NCBI GenBank assembly: GCA_035695105.1
Contig: DASSEV010000043.1
Span: 62,001 to 126,000, forward strand
Direction: 5' to 3'
Length of the DNA stretch: 64,000 nt
Origin: JAICYJ01 sp035695105
GTDB taxonomy: Bacteria > Actinomycetota > Thermoleophilia > Gaiellales > JAICJC01
In this document: one piece after another, positions 56,419-64,000 of the stretch
How the letters are laid out: each line of letters starts with the position of its first letter
How positions within the stretch are numbered: the first letter of the stretch is position 1
Translations under genes and position numbers: made by a program
Notes under the pieces: model-generated
Seen by the model: the letters and a program-made list of their open reading frames with translations, nothing else
Told to the model about the DNA's origin: nothing
The model's database searches: none

Positions 56419-59400
56419 GTGCGCATCGCTCCGAAGTCCGTACGTCGCCTCAACCGGTACGTTGTCCCGCTAGCGCTGTGCTTCGCGCTGGCCGCACTCG
56501 CGGGCGGCTCGGCCGCGTTCGCAAACGGGCCGACCCTGAGCATCCAGCAGGCGAACCCCCTCACCCCAGGGCAGAGCGTCGATCTGAGTGGAAGCGGCTA
56601 CACCGCCAGCGGCATCGTCAACATCGAGGAGTGCCGCGCAGGCCCGTTCCACTCAGCCTGCTACCAGGTGGGAACGACCACGGCGGATGGGAACGGCAAC
56701 ATCAGCACGTCCCTGAATGCGAACTATCTGCTCCCGGACGGCTCGGCCTGTTTGACGGACGCCTGCTCGATCCGTGCCGTCAACGCGAGTCCGCTCGCCG
56801 CTTCGAACAGCCTCCCGGTCACCTGGGTCGAATCGGCCGCCAATCTCGCCGTAACCGTGTCCGACAGCCCGGATCCGGTCGTGAGCGGCGCCGACGTCAC
56901 CTACACCGTGACCGTCACGAACACCGGCACAGCCGATGCCACAAACGTGACCGCGTATCTCGACGCTCAGGACTCCTCGAACAGCTCGCTCGGCTTCGGA
57001 ACCGTGACGGGCACCACGTGCTCGACTCCCGGCTTCACCCTCCTGGGCGGGGGACAGTACTGCTCCTTCGGGACGATTCAGGGTGGGCAGTCCGCGCAAG
57101 CGCAGATCACCGTCACGGCGCCCGCTTCGGGGAGCACGATGTCGATGCAGGCGTTCGCGTGGGCGGATCAGGTCGACCCGGCGCCAACGACGGATAACTC
57201 CGCCACGGAGTCGACGACAGTCCAGAGCAACGCCGACGTCGCCGTCACCGACAGCGTGGCCGATCTCGGCGCGACGACGGTCAGCGGGAAGGTCGTGGCC
57301 GGCAATACGGTGGAGTACACCATCGTCGCCACCAACAACGGACCGGCACCTGCGACCAACGTCTCCGTCACCGACACCCTGGACTCAGGTGTGCTCGGCG
57401 CGAACCCGGTGATGTGCGACGTCGCCGGGACGGGAACATGCAGTCCGACGACGCCGTTCTCCTCGCCTCTCACGCTGCCCTCGCTCGGGTCGGGTCAGTC
57501 GCACACGTGGATCGTGGACGCGACGTTGAACGCGAGCGCCCTGCCGTCCCACGGGCAGCTGACCAACGCGGCGACCATCAGCAGCGACAACCCCGACTCG
57601 ACGCCTGGTAACAACAACGCCAGCGCGAATGCGACCATCGATACGCGTGCGGCGCTGTCGCTCACAAACACCGCCGCGGATCAGGGGCCGGTGACGGTCT
57701 CGGGCGCGGTCGTGGCCGGCAACCATGTGCGGTACACGATCAAGGTGTCGAACGGCGGGCCGTCCGATGCTCAGGCGGTGACGGTGACCGATCCGCTGCC
57801 GGCGTCGCTGCTGAGCGGTGCGGTGTTCTGCAGCACGACCAACGCGAGTTGTGACCCGACGGGTGGTTCCTCTCCGGGCGCCGGCGGCCAGCTCGGTTCC
57901 CCGTTCGTGCTCGCCGCAGGCGCGTCGAAGACCTTCGTCGTCGACGCCCTGCTGCGCGCCAGCGCGCTGCCTGCCGACGGACCCTTGAACAACACCGCCG
58001 AGGCGACGACGACGACGGTGGATCCGAATACGATCGTGGCCGGCGACAAGACGGCCCAGGCCAACCTGAACATCGATACGCGTGCGGCGCTGTCGCTGAC
58101 GAACGTCGCTGCTGATCAGGGGCCGGTGCTGGTTTCCGGCAAGATCGTGGCAGGCAACCACGTCCGGTACACGATCAAGGTGTCGAACGGCGGGCCGTCG
58201 GATGCGCAGGCGGTGACGGTGACCGATCCGCTGCCGGCCTCGCTGCTGAGCGGCGCGGTGTTCTGCACGACAACCGGGACCACGTGTGACCCGACCGGTG
58301 GCGCCTCCCCCGGCGCGGGTGGACAGCTCGGATCGTCCTTCCTGCTCGCGGCCGGCGCATCGCAGACGTTCGTCGTGGATGCGCTGCTGCGCTCGAGCGC
58401 GTTGCCTGCCGACGGACCCTTGAACAACACCGCCGAGGCGACGACGACGACGGTGGATCCGAGTACGAATGTGGCCGGCGACAAGACCGCCCAGGCCAAC
58501 CTGCCGATCGACACCCGCGCCGATCTTCAGGTGACCTCGATGACGTCCTCGACGAACCTGCTGTACGCCAACAGCGGCGCGTCGAACACGGTCACCTTCA
58601 CGCTGAAGTTCACCAACGCCGGTCCTTCGGACGCGCGCGCCGTGACCGCGTCGCTCCCCGAGCAGATCTCACCCTCGACCATCGCAGCCTTCATCCCCGA
58701 CAGCGGGACGTCGATCGGCGACATCGCCGCGGGCTCAGGCACGACGACCGTCACGATCGTCGCACACGCCAATCCCCTGCTCGGGCACGCAGCCGGCGAG
58801 ACCCCGATCGTTCCGGGGCCGCTGACGGCGAAGTCCACAGCGCTGCTGAGCTCCACCACGCAGGATCAGACGCCCGGGAACAACGTCCTGACCACGGCGC
58901 TGTCTCCGAACGTGGAGATCGACACGACGCCCACCCCACCGCAGAATCCGGGCGCAGCGAACGGCAACACCAATGCCGTGGTCAGCTGGTCGGCTCCCGC
59001 GAGCAACGGCGGGCAGCCGCTTGACTCCACCAACCCCTACCAGATCAACGTGTACATCGGGAATGCAACGACGCCGACGAGGACGATTCAGATCCCGACC
59101 TCGGCCGCACAGCCGTGCCTCGCCAATCAAGCGGGGGTCTGTTACAACGTCACCGGTCTGACGAACGGGACGACGTACCGGTTCGGGATCTCCGCGCGCA
59201 ACGCGGTTGGCCTGAGCGACGAGGCGACCGCCACCGCGACGCCAACCATCGATGCTCAGGCGACGATCATCCCGCCCACCACGGCCCAGACGCTCACCAC
59301 GTGCAAGACCGCGACGGGAACCCAGCCGATCTGCGTGCAGTACATCGTGCCGACCGGCACCGGCGGGGTGGCGGGCGTCCAGGGCAATGTGCCCGTGCCG

Positions 59401-59826
59401 GCCGGATTCTTCTGTCCCACGCCCAACAATCCGACTCAGCCGTGTATCGGTAATGCGGCGTTCGATCTGATCTCATCGGCCTTTGACACCAACGTCAACA
59501 AGCCCATCACCGAGATCATTACCTGGGACAGCGCCCCTTCCTCAGGGCAGGGCGGCCCGTTCACGCTCAACCCGGCTCCGACGTTCTACTACCAGAGCCA
59601 GAGTCTACTGGCGCCGCGCTTCGATCCGCGGTACCCGAATGGCGCCGGCGGCGCCGTGTTCCCGCTTGCCAAGTGCCTGAAGGGCGGTGTGGCGAAGCCG
59701 GATCCGTGCGTCACGTCGGTCAACATCCTCGGCTCGAAGAACAACCCGGATAAGAACGCCCAGGGTGACCTCCAGATGCAGATGGTCATCACGTCGGACG
59801 TCGACGGGTTGACCTCCAAGCACTAG
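56419..59826 (+). CDS. Large secreted DUF11-repeat surface protein
   Basis: 1135 residues from GTG 56419, 12 nt after a G-rich stretch. Signal peptide ~1-35 ('AALAGGSAAFA'). An N-terminal domain (~36-135) contains an IPT/neocarzinostatin-like pattern with paired Cys ('QSVDLSGSGYTASGIVNIEEC'). Then come about five DUF11-type beta-sandwich repeats ('VSGADVTYTVTVTNTGTADATNVT', 'VVAGNTVEYTIVATNNGPAPATNVSVTD'), the third and fourth nearly identical. A fibronectin-III-like domain (~835-925, 'PQNPGAANGNTNAVVSWSAP...ISARNAVGLSDEA') and a C-terminal region of unknown fold with Cys pairs follow. No LPXTG or membrane anchor is seen. It is probably an adhesive or structural extracellular protein; rich in Thr, Ser, Asn and Val. 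Confidence 0.85.
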   Translation: MRIAPKSVRRLNRYVVPLALCFALAALAGGSAAFANGPTLSIQQANPLTPGQSVDLSGSGYTASGIVNIEECRAGPFHSACYQVGTTTADGNGNISTSLNANYLLPDGSACLTDACSIRAVNASPLAASNSLPVTWVESAANLAVTVSDSPDPVVSGADVTYTVTVTNTGTADATNVTAYLDAQDSSNSSLGFGTVTGTTCSTPGFTLLGGGQYCSFGTIQGGQSAQAQITVTAPASGSTMSMQAFAWADQVDPAPTTDNSATESTTVQSNADVAVTDSVADLGATTVSGKVVAGNTVEYTIVATNNGPAPATNVSVTDTLDSGVLGANPVMCDVAGTGTCSPTTPFSSPLTLPSLGSGQSHTWIVDATLNASALPSHGQLTNAATISSDNPDSTPGNNNASANATIDTRAALSLTNTAADQGPVTVSGAVVAGNHVRYTIKVSNGGPSDAQAVTVTDPLPASLLSGAVFCSTTNASCDPTGGSSPGAGGQLGSPFVLAAGASKTFVVDALLRASALPADGPLNNTAEATTTTVDPNTIVAGDKTAQANLNIDTRAALSLTNVAADQGPVLVSGKIVAGNHVRYTIKVSNGGPSDAQAVTVTDPLPASLLSGAVFCTTTGTTCDPTGGASPGAGGQLGSSFLLAAGASQTFVVDALLRSSALPADGPLNNTAEATTTTVDPSTNVAGDKTAQANLPIDTRADLQVTSMTSSTNLLYANSGASNTVTFTLKFTNAGPSDARAVTASLPEQISPSTIAAFIPDSGTSIGDIAAGSGTTTVTIVAHANPLLGHAAGETPIVPGPLTAKSTALLSSTTQDQTPGNNVLTTALSPNVEIDTTPTPPQNPGAANGNTNAVVSWSAPASNGGQPLDSTNPYQINVYIGNATTPTRTIQIPTSAAQPCLANQAGVCYNVTGLTNGTTYRFGISARNAVGLSDEATATATPTIDAQATIIPPTTAQTLTTCKTATGTQPICVQYIVPTGTGGVAGVQGNVPVPAGFFCPTPNNPTQPCIGNAAFDLISSAFDTNVNKPITEIITWDSAPSSGQGGPFTLNPAPTFYYQSQSLLAPRFDPRYPNGAGGAVFPLAKCLKGGVAKPDPCVTSVNILGSKNNPDKNAQGDLQMQMVITSDVDGLTSKH
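57637..58506 (+). repeat. 435-bp direct tandem repeat inside the DUF11 gene
   Basis: Two adjacent units (57637-58071 and 58072-58506), each 145 codons, are nearly identical in DNA through long stretches, including silent positions; both open with the same 20 bases from the ATCGATACGCG start. A weaker third start (ATCGACACCCG) occurs at 58507. The in-frame duplication is recent or kept alike by gene conversion. Confidence 0.8.
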
Positions 59827-59843
59827 AGGCGAAGAGCGGACAG

Positions 59844-62800
59844 CTATACGGCGACTGCCGAGGACCCCAGCGGGACCCTCGGCACCGTCACCGTGTCGAG
59901 CGAGCGGAAGATCTCGTTCGCCTCGGCTCGTTCAGCCTTCGCACTGTGGCCCCGTGACTCGGCCACGTGGGCGATCGCGTCCAGCGTGAGCGCCAGCTCG
60001 TAGCGGGCCTGTCTCGCTCGCGCGATCTCGACGCTCTGCGCGAAGTCCGCGTCGGCCTCGTCCCACTCACCCTGCTGCGCATGCGCGTACCCGCGGATCC
60101 GCAGGATCATCGGCTGCTGGGCCGCGTCGTGCGCAGTCGCGCGTCGCAGGGCGTCCGTCGTCAGCTCGATCGCCTCCTCCGGCTTGTGCCGGAAGACGAG
60201 TGCCTCCGCGATCCGCGCGTCGGTGTCGATCAGCTCCGCGTCCGCGCCCATGCCCTGGAACTGGTCACGCGCCGCCTCGTACAGCTCCGCCGCGCGCTCG
60301 AAGTCTCCGCTGCGGCTCGCCACGCGTCCCAGGCTGCTGGTCGCATAGGCCACGCCGACGCCGAAGTCCGCCGCCCGCCACACCCGCAGGGACTCCTCGA
60401 ACATCTCGCGCGCCTCGTCCAGCCGGCCCTGGTCGCTCAGCACCTCCGCGATGTTGTGCGTCCCCGTCGCGGCGTCCACCGCGTCGCCCAGCCGCAGCCG
60501 CAGCTGCCGCGCCTTGTCGTAGTACTCCACGGCCTTGTCCCAGTTACCCTGGATCCACTGGCGATGGCCGCGATTGTTGAAGATCGACGCCTGCGGCCCC
60601 AGCTTTCCGAGCTCGACGTACAGCTCCATCGCCCGGTCCGAGTAGACCGCCCCCTCGTCGGGGCGCCCCATGTCGATCAGCGTCAGATCGAGGATGAACA
60701 GCGCATGCGCGAGCGCCTCGCGCTCGGCCGATGCCTCTGCCTCCGCGATCGCCTTCTTCAGCCACTCGACCGCCTCGGGCCGCCGTCCCTGCGTCATCCG
60801 CACGGTTCCGTAGGACGACGTCAGCCGGGCGCGCTCGCGTGACGCCGGCAGATCCGTCCGCTCGGTGAGCGGGTTCAATCCGCGGGTCAGCCAGCGCAGC
60901 GCCTGCGGCAGGCTGCCGTTGCGCTCCTCCAGCATCGAGTGCTTGAAGCACAGCCGCGCGAGCGCGACGTCGTCGTCCGACAGGATGCGCCTGGCCGCCG
61001 TGTACGCATCGGCGGCCTCCGGGTACTGGCCCATCCGCTCGCGCAGATCGCCGAGCGCCTCGAACACCTCCGCGAGCGATGCCCCGTCCAGCGTCTCCAT
61101 GCGTCGCGCCGCCCGCAGCGCCCGCTCGAGATGCTCGGTTGCCTCGACGATCGTGAAGGCGGCCTCGGCCGAGCGAGCCGCCGCGCGCGAGTACTCCCAG
61201 GACTTCTCATACGCCTGTGCGTGGAAGAAGTGCAACGCAAGGATGTCGAGGTTCTCGTCCGGCCCGCTGCGCCGTCGCTCGATCGCCTCTCCCGCGCGCT
61301 CGTGCAGCTGCCGCCGCCGCTTGTAGGCAAGCCCCTCGTACGCCGCATCCCGCATCAGCGCGTGACGGAACCGGAAGAAATCCTCGCCGTCCCGCTCGAG
61401 GAACTCGCCCAGGCGCCGCCACACCGATTCATGGATCGGCGCCGGGTCCTCGAGCAGCTCCTCGACGAGCGCCGGGCGAAACCGCATCCCGAGCACCGAC
61501 GCGTGGCGCAGTACGCGCCGGTCGTACTGGGACATCCGATCGATCTGCGCCGTGACCATCGCCTCCACCGTGTCCGGCAGGCCCTCGGTCGTTCCGGCAC
61601 GCCGCGTGGCACGCAGCAGCTCCTGGAGGAACAGCGGGTTGCCGCCCGAGCGCTGGGCGAGGATGGACATCTCGTGCGGCCGTAGCGGGGCGTCGTCCGT
61701 TGCGGCAACGAGCAGCTCGACGACCTGGTCCTCGGAGAGCCAGTCCGGCCGCAGCGACACCGTTGCCGCGCTCGTCGGCGCGTGGAAGCCGGTCGGCTCG
61801 TCCCGGCGCGTGAGGCTGATCAGCCACGGTCGCGACGCGACCTCCCTCGCCAGGTGGCGGAACAGGTCGCTGGACGAGTCGTCCATCCAGTGCGTGTCCT
61901 CGAGCGCGATCAGCGTCGGCTCGCGAAGCAGCCCGACGAACAGCTCGCTGACGGCCTCGTTGAGCTTGGTGCGGCGGAACTCCTGTCCGAGCTGGTCGAC
62001 CTCCGGGTTCGTCGGCAGCTCGAGGTCGAGCGGCACGCCCAGCAGCGGCACCCAGGTCGTCAGGTTGGGAGCGCTGTTCCAGATGGCCTGCATCAGCCGC
62101 GACACGATCGTGTCGCGGTCGGCCGTCGAGTCGAGGCCGAGTGCGCCGAGCATCACCGATCGGGCGACGCCGTAGGGTGTCGACGAGCTGTACAGATCGC
62201 AGCTCGCGGCGATCTGCCGCATCTCGCTCGAGATCGCGCGTAGCTCGGCGTGGAGGCGCGTCTTGCCGACGCCCGGAGGCCCCACCACCTCGATCAGCGA
62301 CCCGTCGCCGGCCAGTGCGCTTCGCACCGCGCGCTGCAGGATCGCCGTCTCGAAATCGCGCCCGATCAGCGGCAGCTCCCGGTGATCCTCGATCTCCTTG
62401 GCGCCGCGGGGCTCGCCGATCACCGACGCGTAGACCGGGAGCGTCTTGCCCTTGACGAGGAACGGCTCGAGCTCCTCGGTCGCGAACAGCACCGACGACG
62501 CGTCGAGCACGGCCTGTGCGGCAAGTATCTGACCGCTCTCCGCCTTCGCCATCACGCGCGCGGCCAGGTTCACCGCATCACCCATCACGGTGTACGTACG
62601 GCGATACGAGGGGCCGACGTCACCGGCGAACACGGGCCCGGTGTTCACGCCCGCCCGGATCGGGATCTGCAGATCCGTCGCCTGCACCTGCCGGAGCGCG
62701 GCGAGCATGCGCGCCTCGTCATCGCCGGCGGCCGTCGGCGCTCCTGCGACCAGGATGATCTTGCCGCCGTCCTTGTCGACGTCGGTGCCGAGGAACGTGA

Positions 62801-63716
62801 CGCCCTGGCTCTCGCAGGCAGCCTCCGCGGCCGAGACGAGTCCTTCGATGGCGGCGGCCACCTCCTCCAGCGGCATGTTCTCGACCATCTCGTCCATGCC
62901 GTCGTAGTGGATGAACCCGATCGTCACGCGACGGTGCTCAGGGTCGCTCTGCCCCGACTCGACGACCTCACGCAGCGCTCGCGGGATACCGACCGCGAGG
63001 TCGACCGCCTCCGGGACGCTCTGCGGCTTCGGCTCGAAGGCTCCCGCGTCGTCGACCGCCAGGCGGAGGTTGCGCCGGAGCAAGGTTCCCTCGCCCTTCG
63101 CCGTGCTCAGCAGCTCCCTCGGGATCAGGGCCGCCGTTTCAGGACTGACAACGACCTCGCCTGCGTCCGCCGTGCCCTCCATCGTCACGACGCGGGTCGC
63201 TGCGGGCCCGGTCAGCAGCAGCTCCCTGTGACGGTCGCCGACCAGGAAGAAGTTGAACGTCCCCGAGTGCACGCCCACAGACATCCGCAGCCGCACCTTG
63301 CCCGCGGTTGTGTCGATCGGACCCATCTCCTTCAGCGTCTGGCGCATCCCGATCGCGGCGGCCGCGCCGTCGGACGCGTGCTCCTCGCCGGCGAACCAGA
63401 GCAGCAGCGCGTCTCCGCCGAACTTGATCAGGCCTCCGCCGTTCGCATACGCCGTCGCGAGCAGGCGCCGGAACACGAACCCGACGACGTCGGTGACCTC
63501 CTCGGCCCCGACCCGGCCATGCCGCGCCAGCCGCTCCGACATCTTGGTGAAGCCGGAGATGTCGACGAAGACAACGGTGCCCTCGAGCGCCTTTGCGCGC
63601 ACATCCGGCTCCTCGCACAGCCAGCGAATCGTCAGCCGCGGGAGGAACGGCCGCAGCTTCGACGACCGATCAAGTTCGACGTTCACCGCAGGGGACACCT
63701 TCGTCGGGGGTCGCAC
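59844..63716 (-). CDS. Adenylate/guanylate cyclase-like, AAA (STAND) ATPase and TPR regulator
   Basis: 1290 residues. Two class III cyclase-like domains: the first (~40-230) has metal Asp52 in 'VVFVDISGFTKM' and Asp102 in 'IKFGGDALLLWF'. The second (~262-430) reads 'IGFIHYDGMDEM' and 'DVDKDGGKIILVAG', altered at the metal sites, but ends with 'GVNTGPVFAGDVGPSYRRTYTVMGDAVNLAARV'. They could form one catalytic and one regulatory half. An AAA_16 ATPase follows: P-loop 'VVGPPGVGKTRL' (Lys485) and Walker B 'LIALEDTHWMDD'. About 500 residues of TPR repeats close the protein. A TACACT box abuts GTG 63716, so GTG 63686 is an alternative start. Probably a cytoplasmic sensor-effector; cNMP-binding proteins lie on both sides. 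Confidence 0.9.
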   Translation of the reverse strand: MRPPTKVSPAVNVELDRSSKLRPFLPRLTIRWLCEEPDVRAKALEGTVVFVDISGFTKMSERLARHGRVGAEEVTDVVGFVFRRLLATAYANGGGLIKFGGDALLLWFAGEEHASDGAAAAIGMRQTLKEMGPIDTTAGKVRLRMSVGVHSGTFNFFLVGDRHRELLLTGPAATRVVTMEGTADAGEVVVSPETAALIPRELLSTAKGEGTLLRRNLRLAVDDAGAFEPKPQSVPEAVDLAVGIPRALREVVESGQSDPEHRRVTIGFIHYDGMDEMVENMPLEEVAAAIEGLVSAAEAACESQGVTFLGTDVDKDGGKIILVAGAPTAAGDDEARMLAALRQVQATDLQIPIRAGVNTGPVFAGDVGPSYRRTYTVMGDAVNLAARVMAKAESGQILAAQAVLDASSVLFATEELEPFLVKGKTLPVYASVIGEPRGAKEIEDHRELPLIGRDFETAILQRAVRSALAGDGSLIEVVGPPGVGKTRLHAELRAISSEMRQIAASCDLYSSSTPYGVARSVMLGALGLDSTADRDTIVSRLMQAIWNSAPNLTTWVPLLGVPLDLELPTNPEVDQLGQEFRRTKLNEAVSELFVGLLREPTLIALEDTHWMDDSSSDLFRHLAREVASRPWLISLTRRDEPTGFHAPTSAATVSLRPDWLSEDQVVELLVAATDDAPLRPHEMSILAQRSGGNPLFLQELLRATRRAGTTEGLPDTVEAMVTAQIDRMSQYDRRVLRHASVLGMRFRPALVEELLEDPAPIHESVWRRLGEFLERDGEDFFRFRHALMRDAAYEGLAYKRRRQLHERAGEAIERRRSGPDENLDILALHFFHAQAYEKSWEYSRAAARSAEAAFTIVEATEHLERALRAARRMETLDGASLAEVFEALGDLRERMGQYPEAADAYTAARRILSDDDVALARLCFKHSMLEERNGSLPQALRWLTRGLNPLTERTDLPASRERARLTSSYGTVRMTQGRRPEAVEWLKKAIAEAEASAEREALAHALFILDLTLIDMGRPDEGAVYSDRAMELYVELGKLGPQASIFNNRGHRQWIQGNWDKAVEYYDKARQLRLRLGDAVDAATGTHNIAEVLSDQGRLDEAREMFEESLRVWRAADFGVGVAYATSSLGRVASRSGDFERAAELYEAARDQFQGMGADAELIDTDARIAEALVFRHKPEEAIELTTDALRRATAHDAAQQPMILRIRGYAHAQQGEWDEADADFAQSVEIARARQARYELALTLDAIAHVAESRGHSAKAERAEANEIFRSLDTVTVPRVPLGSSAVAV

Positions 63717-63752
63717 AAGTGTAAACCGCCCTCCGGCAGGTGGGAAGGGCGA

Positions 63753-64000
63753 TCAGCGCTGCGCGCCGAGCGATTCCAGCTCCGTCAGACGCGCATCGAC
63801 CATCGTGTCTGCGCCGCCTCGCACCGCGGCGTCGCCGGCCACGGTGCGCAGGAACTCGTCCCGGCCGAGCGCGTAGAGATCCGAGTCGATCGACGCCACC
63901 ACCGTGGCCGTGCGCAGCACGTCGCGAAGGAGGGCGATCTCGCCCACCATCGAGCCGGGCCCCAGATCGGCCACGTGCGATCCGTCCTTCAGCACCTGCA
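63753..64000 (-). CDS. Cyclic-nucleotide-binding domain protein, C-terminal part (partial)
   Basis: Only the last ~82 codons are in the window; the frame is open to the right edge, so the start lies beyond 64000. The visible part is the C-terminal half of a cNMP-binding beta-roll: 'VLKDGSHVADLGPGSMVGEIALLRDVLRTATVVASIDSDLYALGRDEFLRTV', with the phosphate cassette G-E-I-A-L-L and 'R-T-A-T-V' (Arg and Thr that contact the cyclic phosphate). A short helical tail without a helix-turn-helix follows. Such a C-terminal cNMP domain often ends MFS transporters or stand-alone proteins; the N-terminal partner is not visible. It lies 36 bp upstream of the cyclase-like gene on the same strand, suggesting a shared operon. 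Confidence 0.85.
   Translation of the reverse strand, partial: QVLKDGSHVADLGPGSMVGEIALLRDVLRTATVVASIDSDLYALGRDEFLRTVAGDAAVRGGADTMVDARLTELESLGAQR

Noticed and set aside
1..64000. tRNA, rRNA or insertion sequences
   Set aside because: Intergenic spaces are short and none shows a cloverleaf, rRNA core sequence or transposase; none is claimed.

Overview
The window is about 70% G+C, densely packed, and dominated by GTG/ATG starts with 4-bp ATGA/GTGA overlaps. TAnnnT boxes sit 6-10 nt before many start codons, which suggests leaderless mRNAs. Together with the gene content (GHL15-type secreted proteins, mycobacterial-type acyl-CoA carboxylase genes, PucR, SEC-C and YlbL-like genes) this points to an actinobacterium, most likely class Thermoleophilia. 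The taxonomy is inference. I saw no rRNA, tRNA, CRISPR array, insertion sequence or phage gene. No gene-free stretch exceeds 300 bp; the longest is 46215-46451 (237 bp).

Region 1 (1-14832) is an exopolysaccharide locus: a sulfotransferase (partial), two O-antigen ligase/polymerase-like membrane proteins, a secreted GH5 glycosidase, a priming glycosylphosphotransferase, a Wzz-like protein fused to a degenerate BY-kinase domain, an alkaline-phosphatase-superfamily enzyme, two GT4 glycosyltransferases and a secreted NHL beta-propeller protein. The same theme resumes at 23120-31728 with a Wzx-like flippase, a second sulfotransferase, three GHL15 paralogues and a BNR-repeat secreted protein.

Region 2 (14857-22949), embedded between these halves, is a divergent RiPP cluster of the lasso-peptide type and the most interesting part. 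Leftward from one promoter run an AsnB-like cyclase, an HPr-kinase-like kinase, a B2 transglutaminase-like leader peptidase, a PF14907-type nucleotidyltransferase and a GT39 mannosyltransferase-like protein. Rightward from a near-consensus promoter run a 55-residue precursor, an ABC ATPase with no ATG/GTG/TTG start, an ABC-2 permease and a PqqD-like B1 protein. The precursor has the lasso leader signature and ends in Ser, the residue phosphorylated in kinase-containing lasso systems. It lacks an acidic residue at core position 7-9 if cut at the canonical Thr(-2) site, so the product could be atypical.

Region 3 (31750-49654) is central and amino-acid metabolism: acyl-CoA carboxylase beta and alpha chains, SEC-C and PucR proteins, methylmalonate-semialdehyde dehydrogenase, an Lrp regulator with two inverted repeats in its divergent promoter, and a four-gene overlapping operon (ADP-forming acyl-CoA synthetase, enoyl-CoA hydratase, class III aminotransferase, zinc-type dehydrogenase). 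A PfkB kinase, cytochrome c, HMA protein, sucCD and a class I aminotransferase follow. The enzymes fit catabolism of a beta-amino acid or branched precursor through (methyl)malonate semialdehyde and propionyl-CoA to succinyl-CoA and the TCA cycle.

Region 4 (49679-64000) has a Cys-rich small protein, a Lon-like PDZ protease and rhomboid protease pair, an SDR and an agmatinase-family enzyme divergent over 20 bp, a cNMP-binding protein, malate dehydrogenase and citrate synthase, a DUF11-repeat surface protein with a 435-bp tandem duplication, a 1290-residue cyclase-AAA-TPR regulator, and the end of another cNMP-binding protein.
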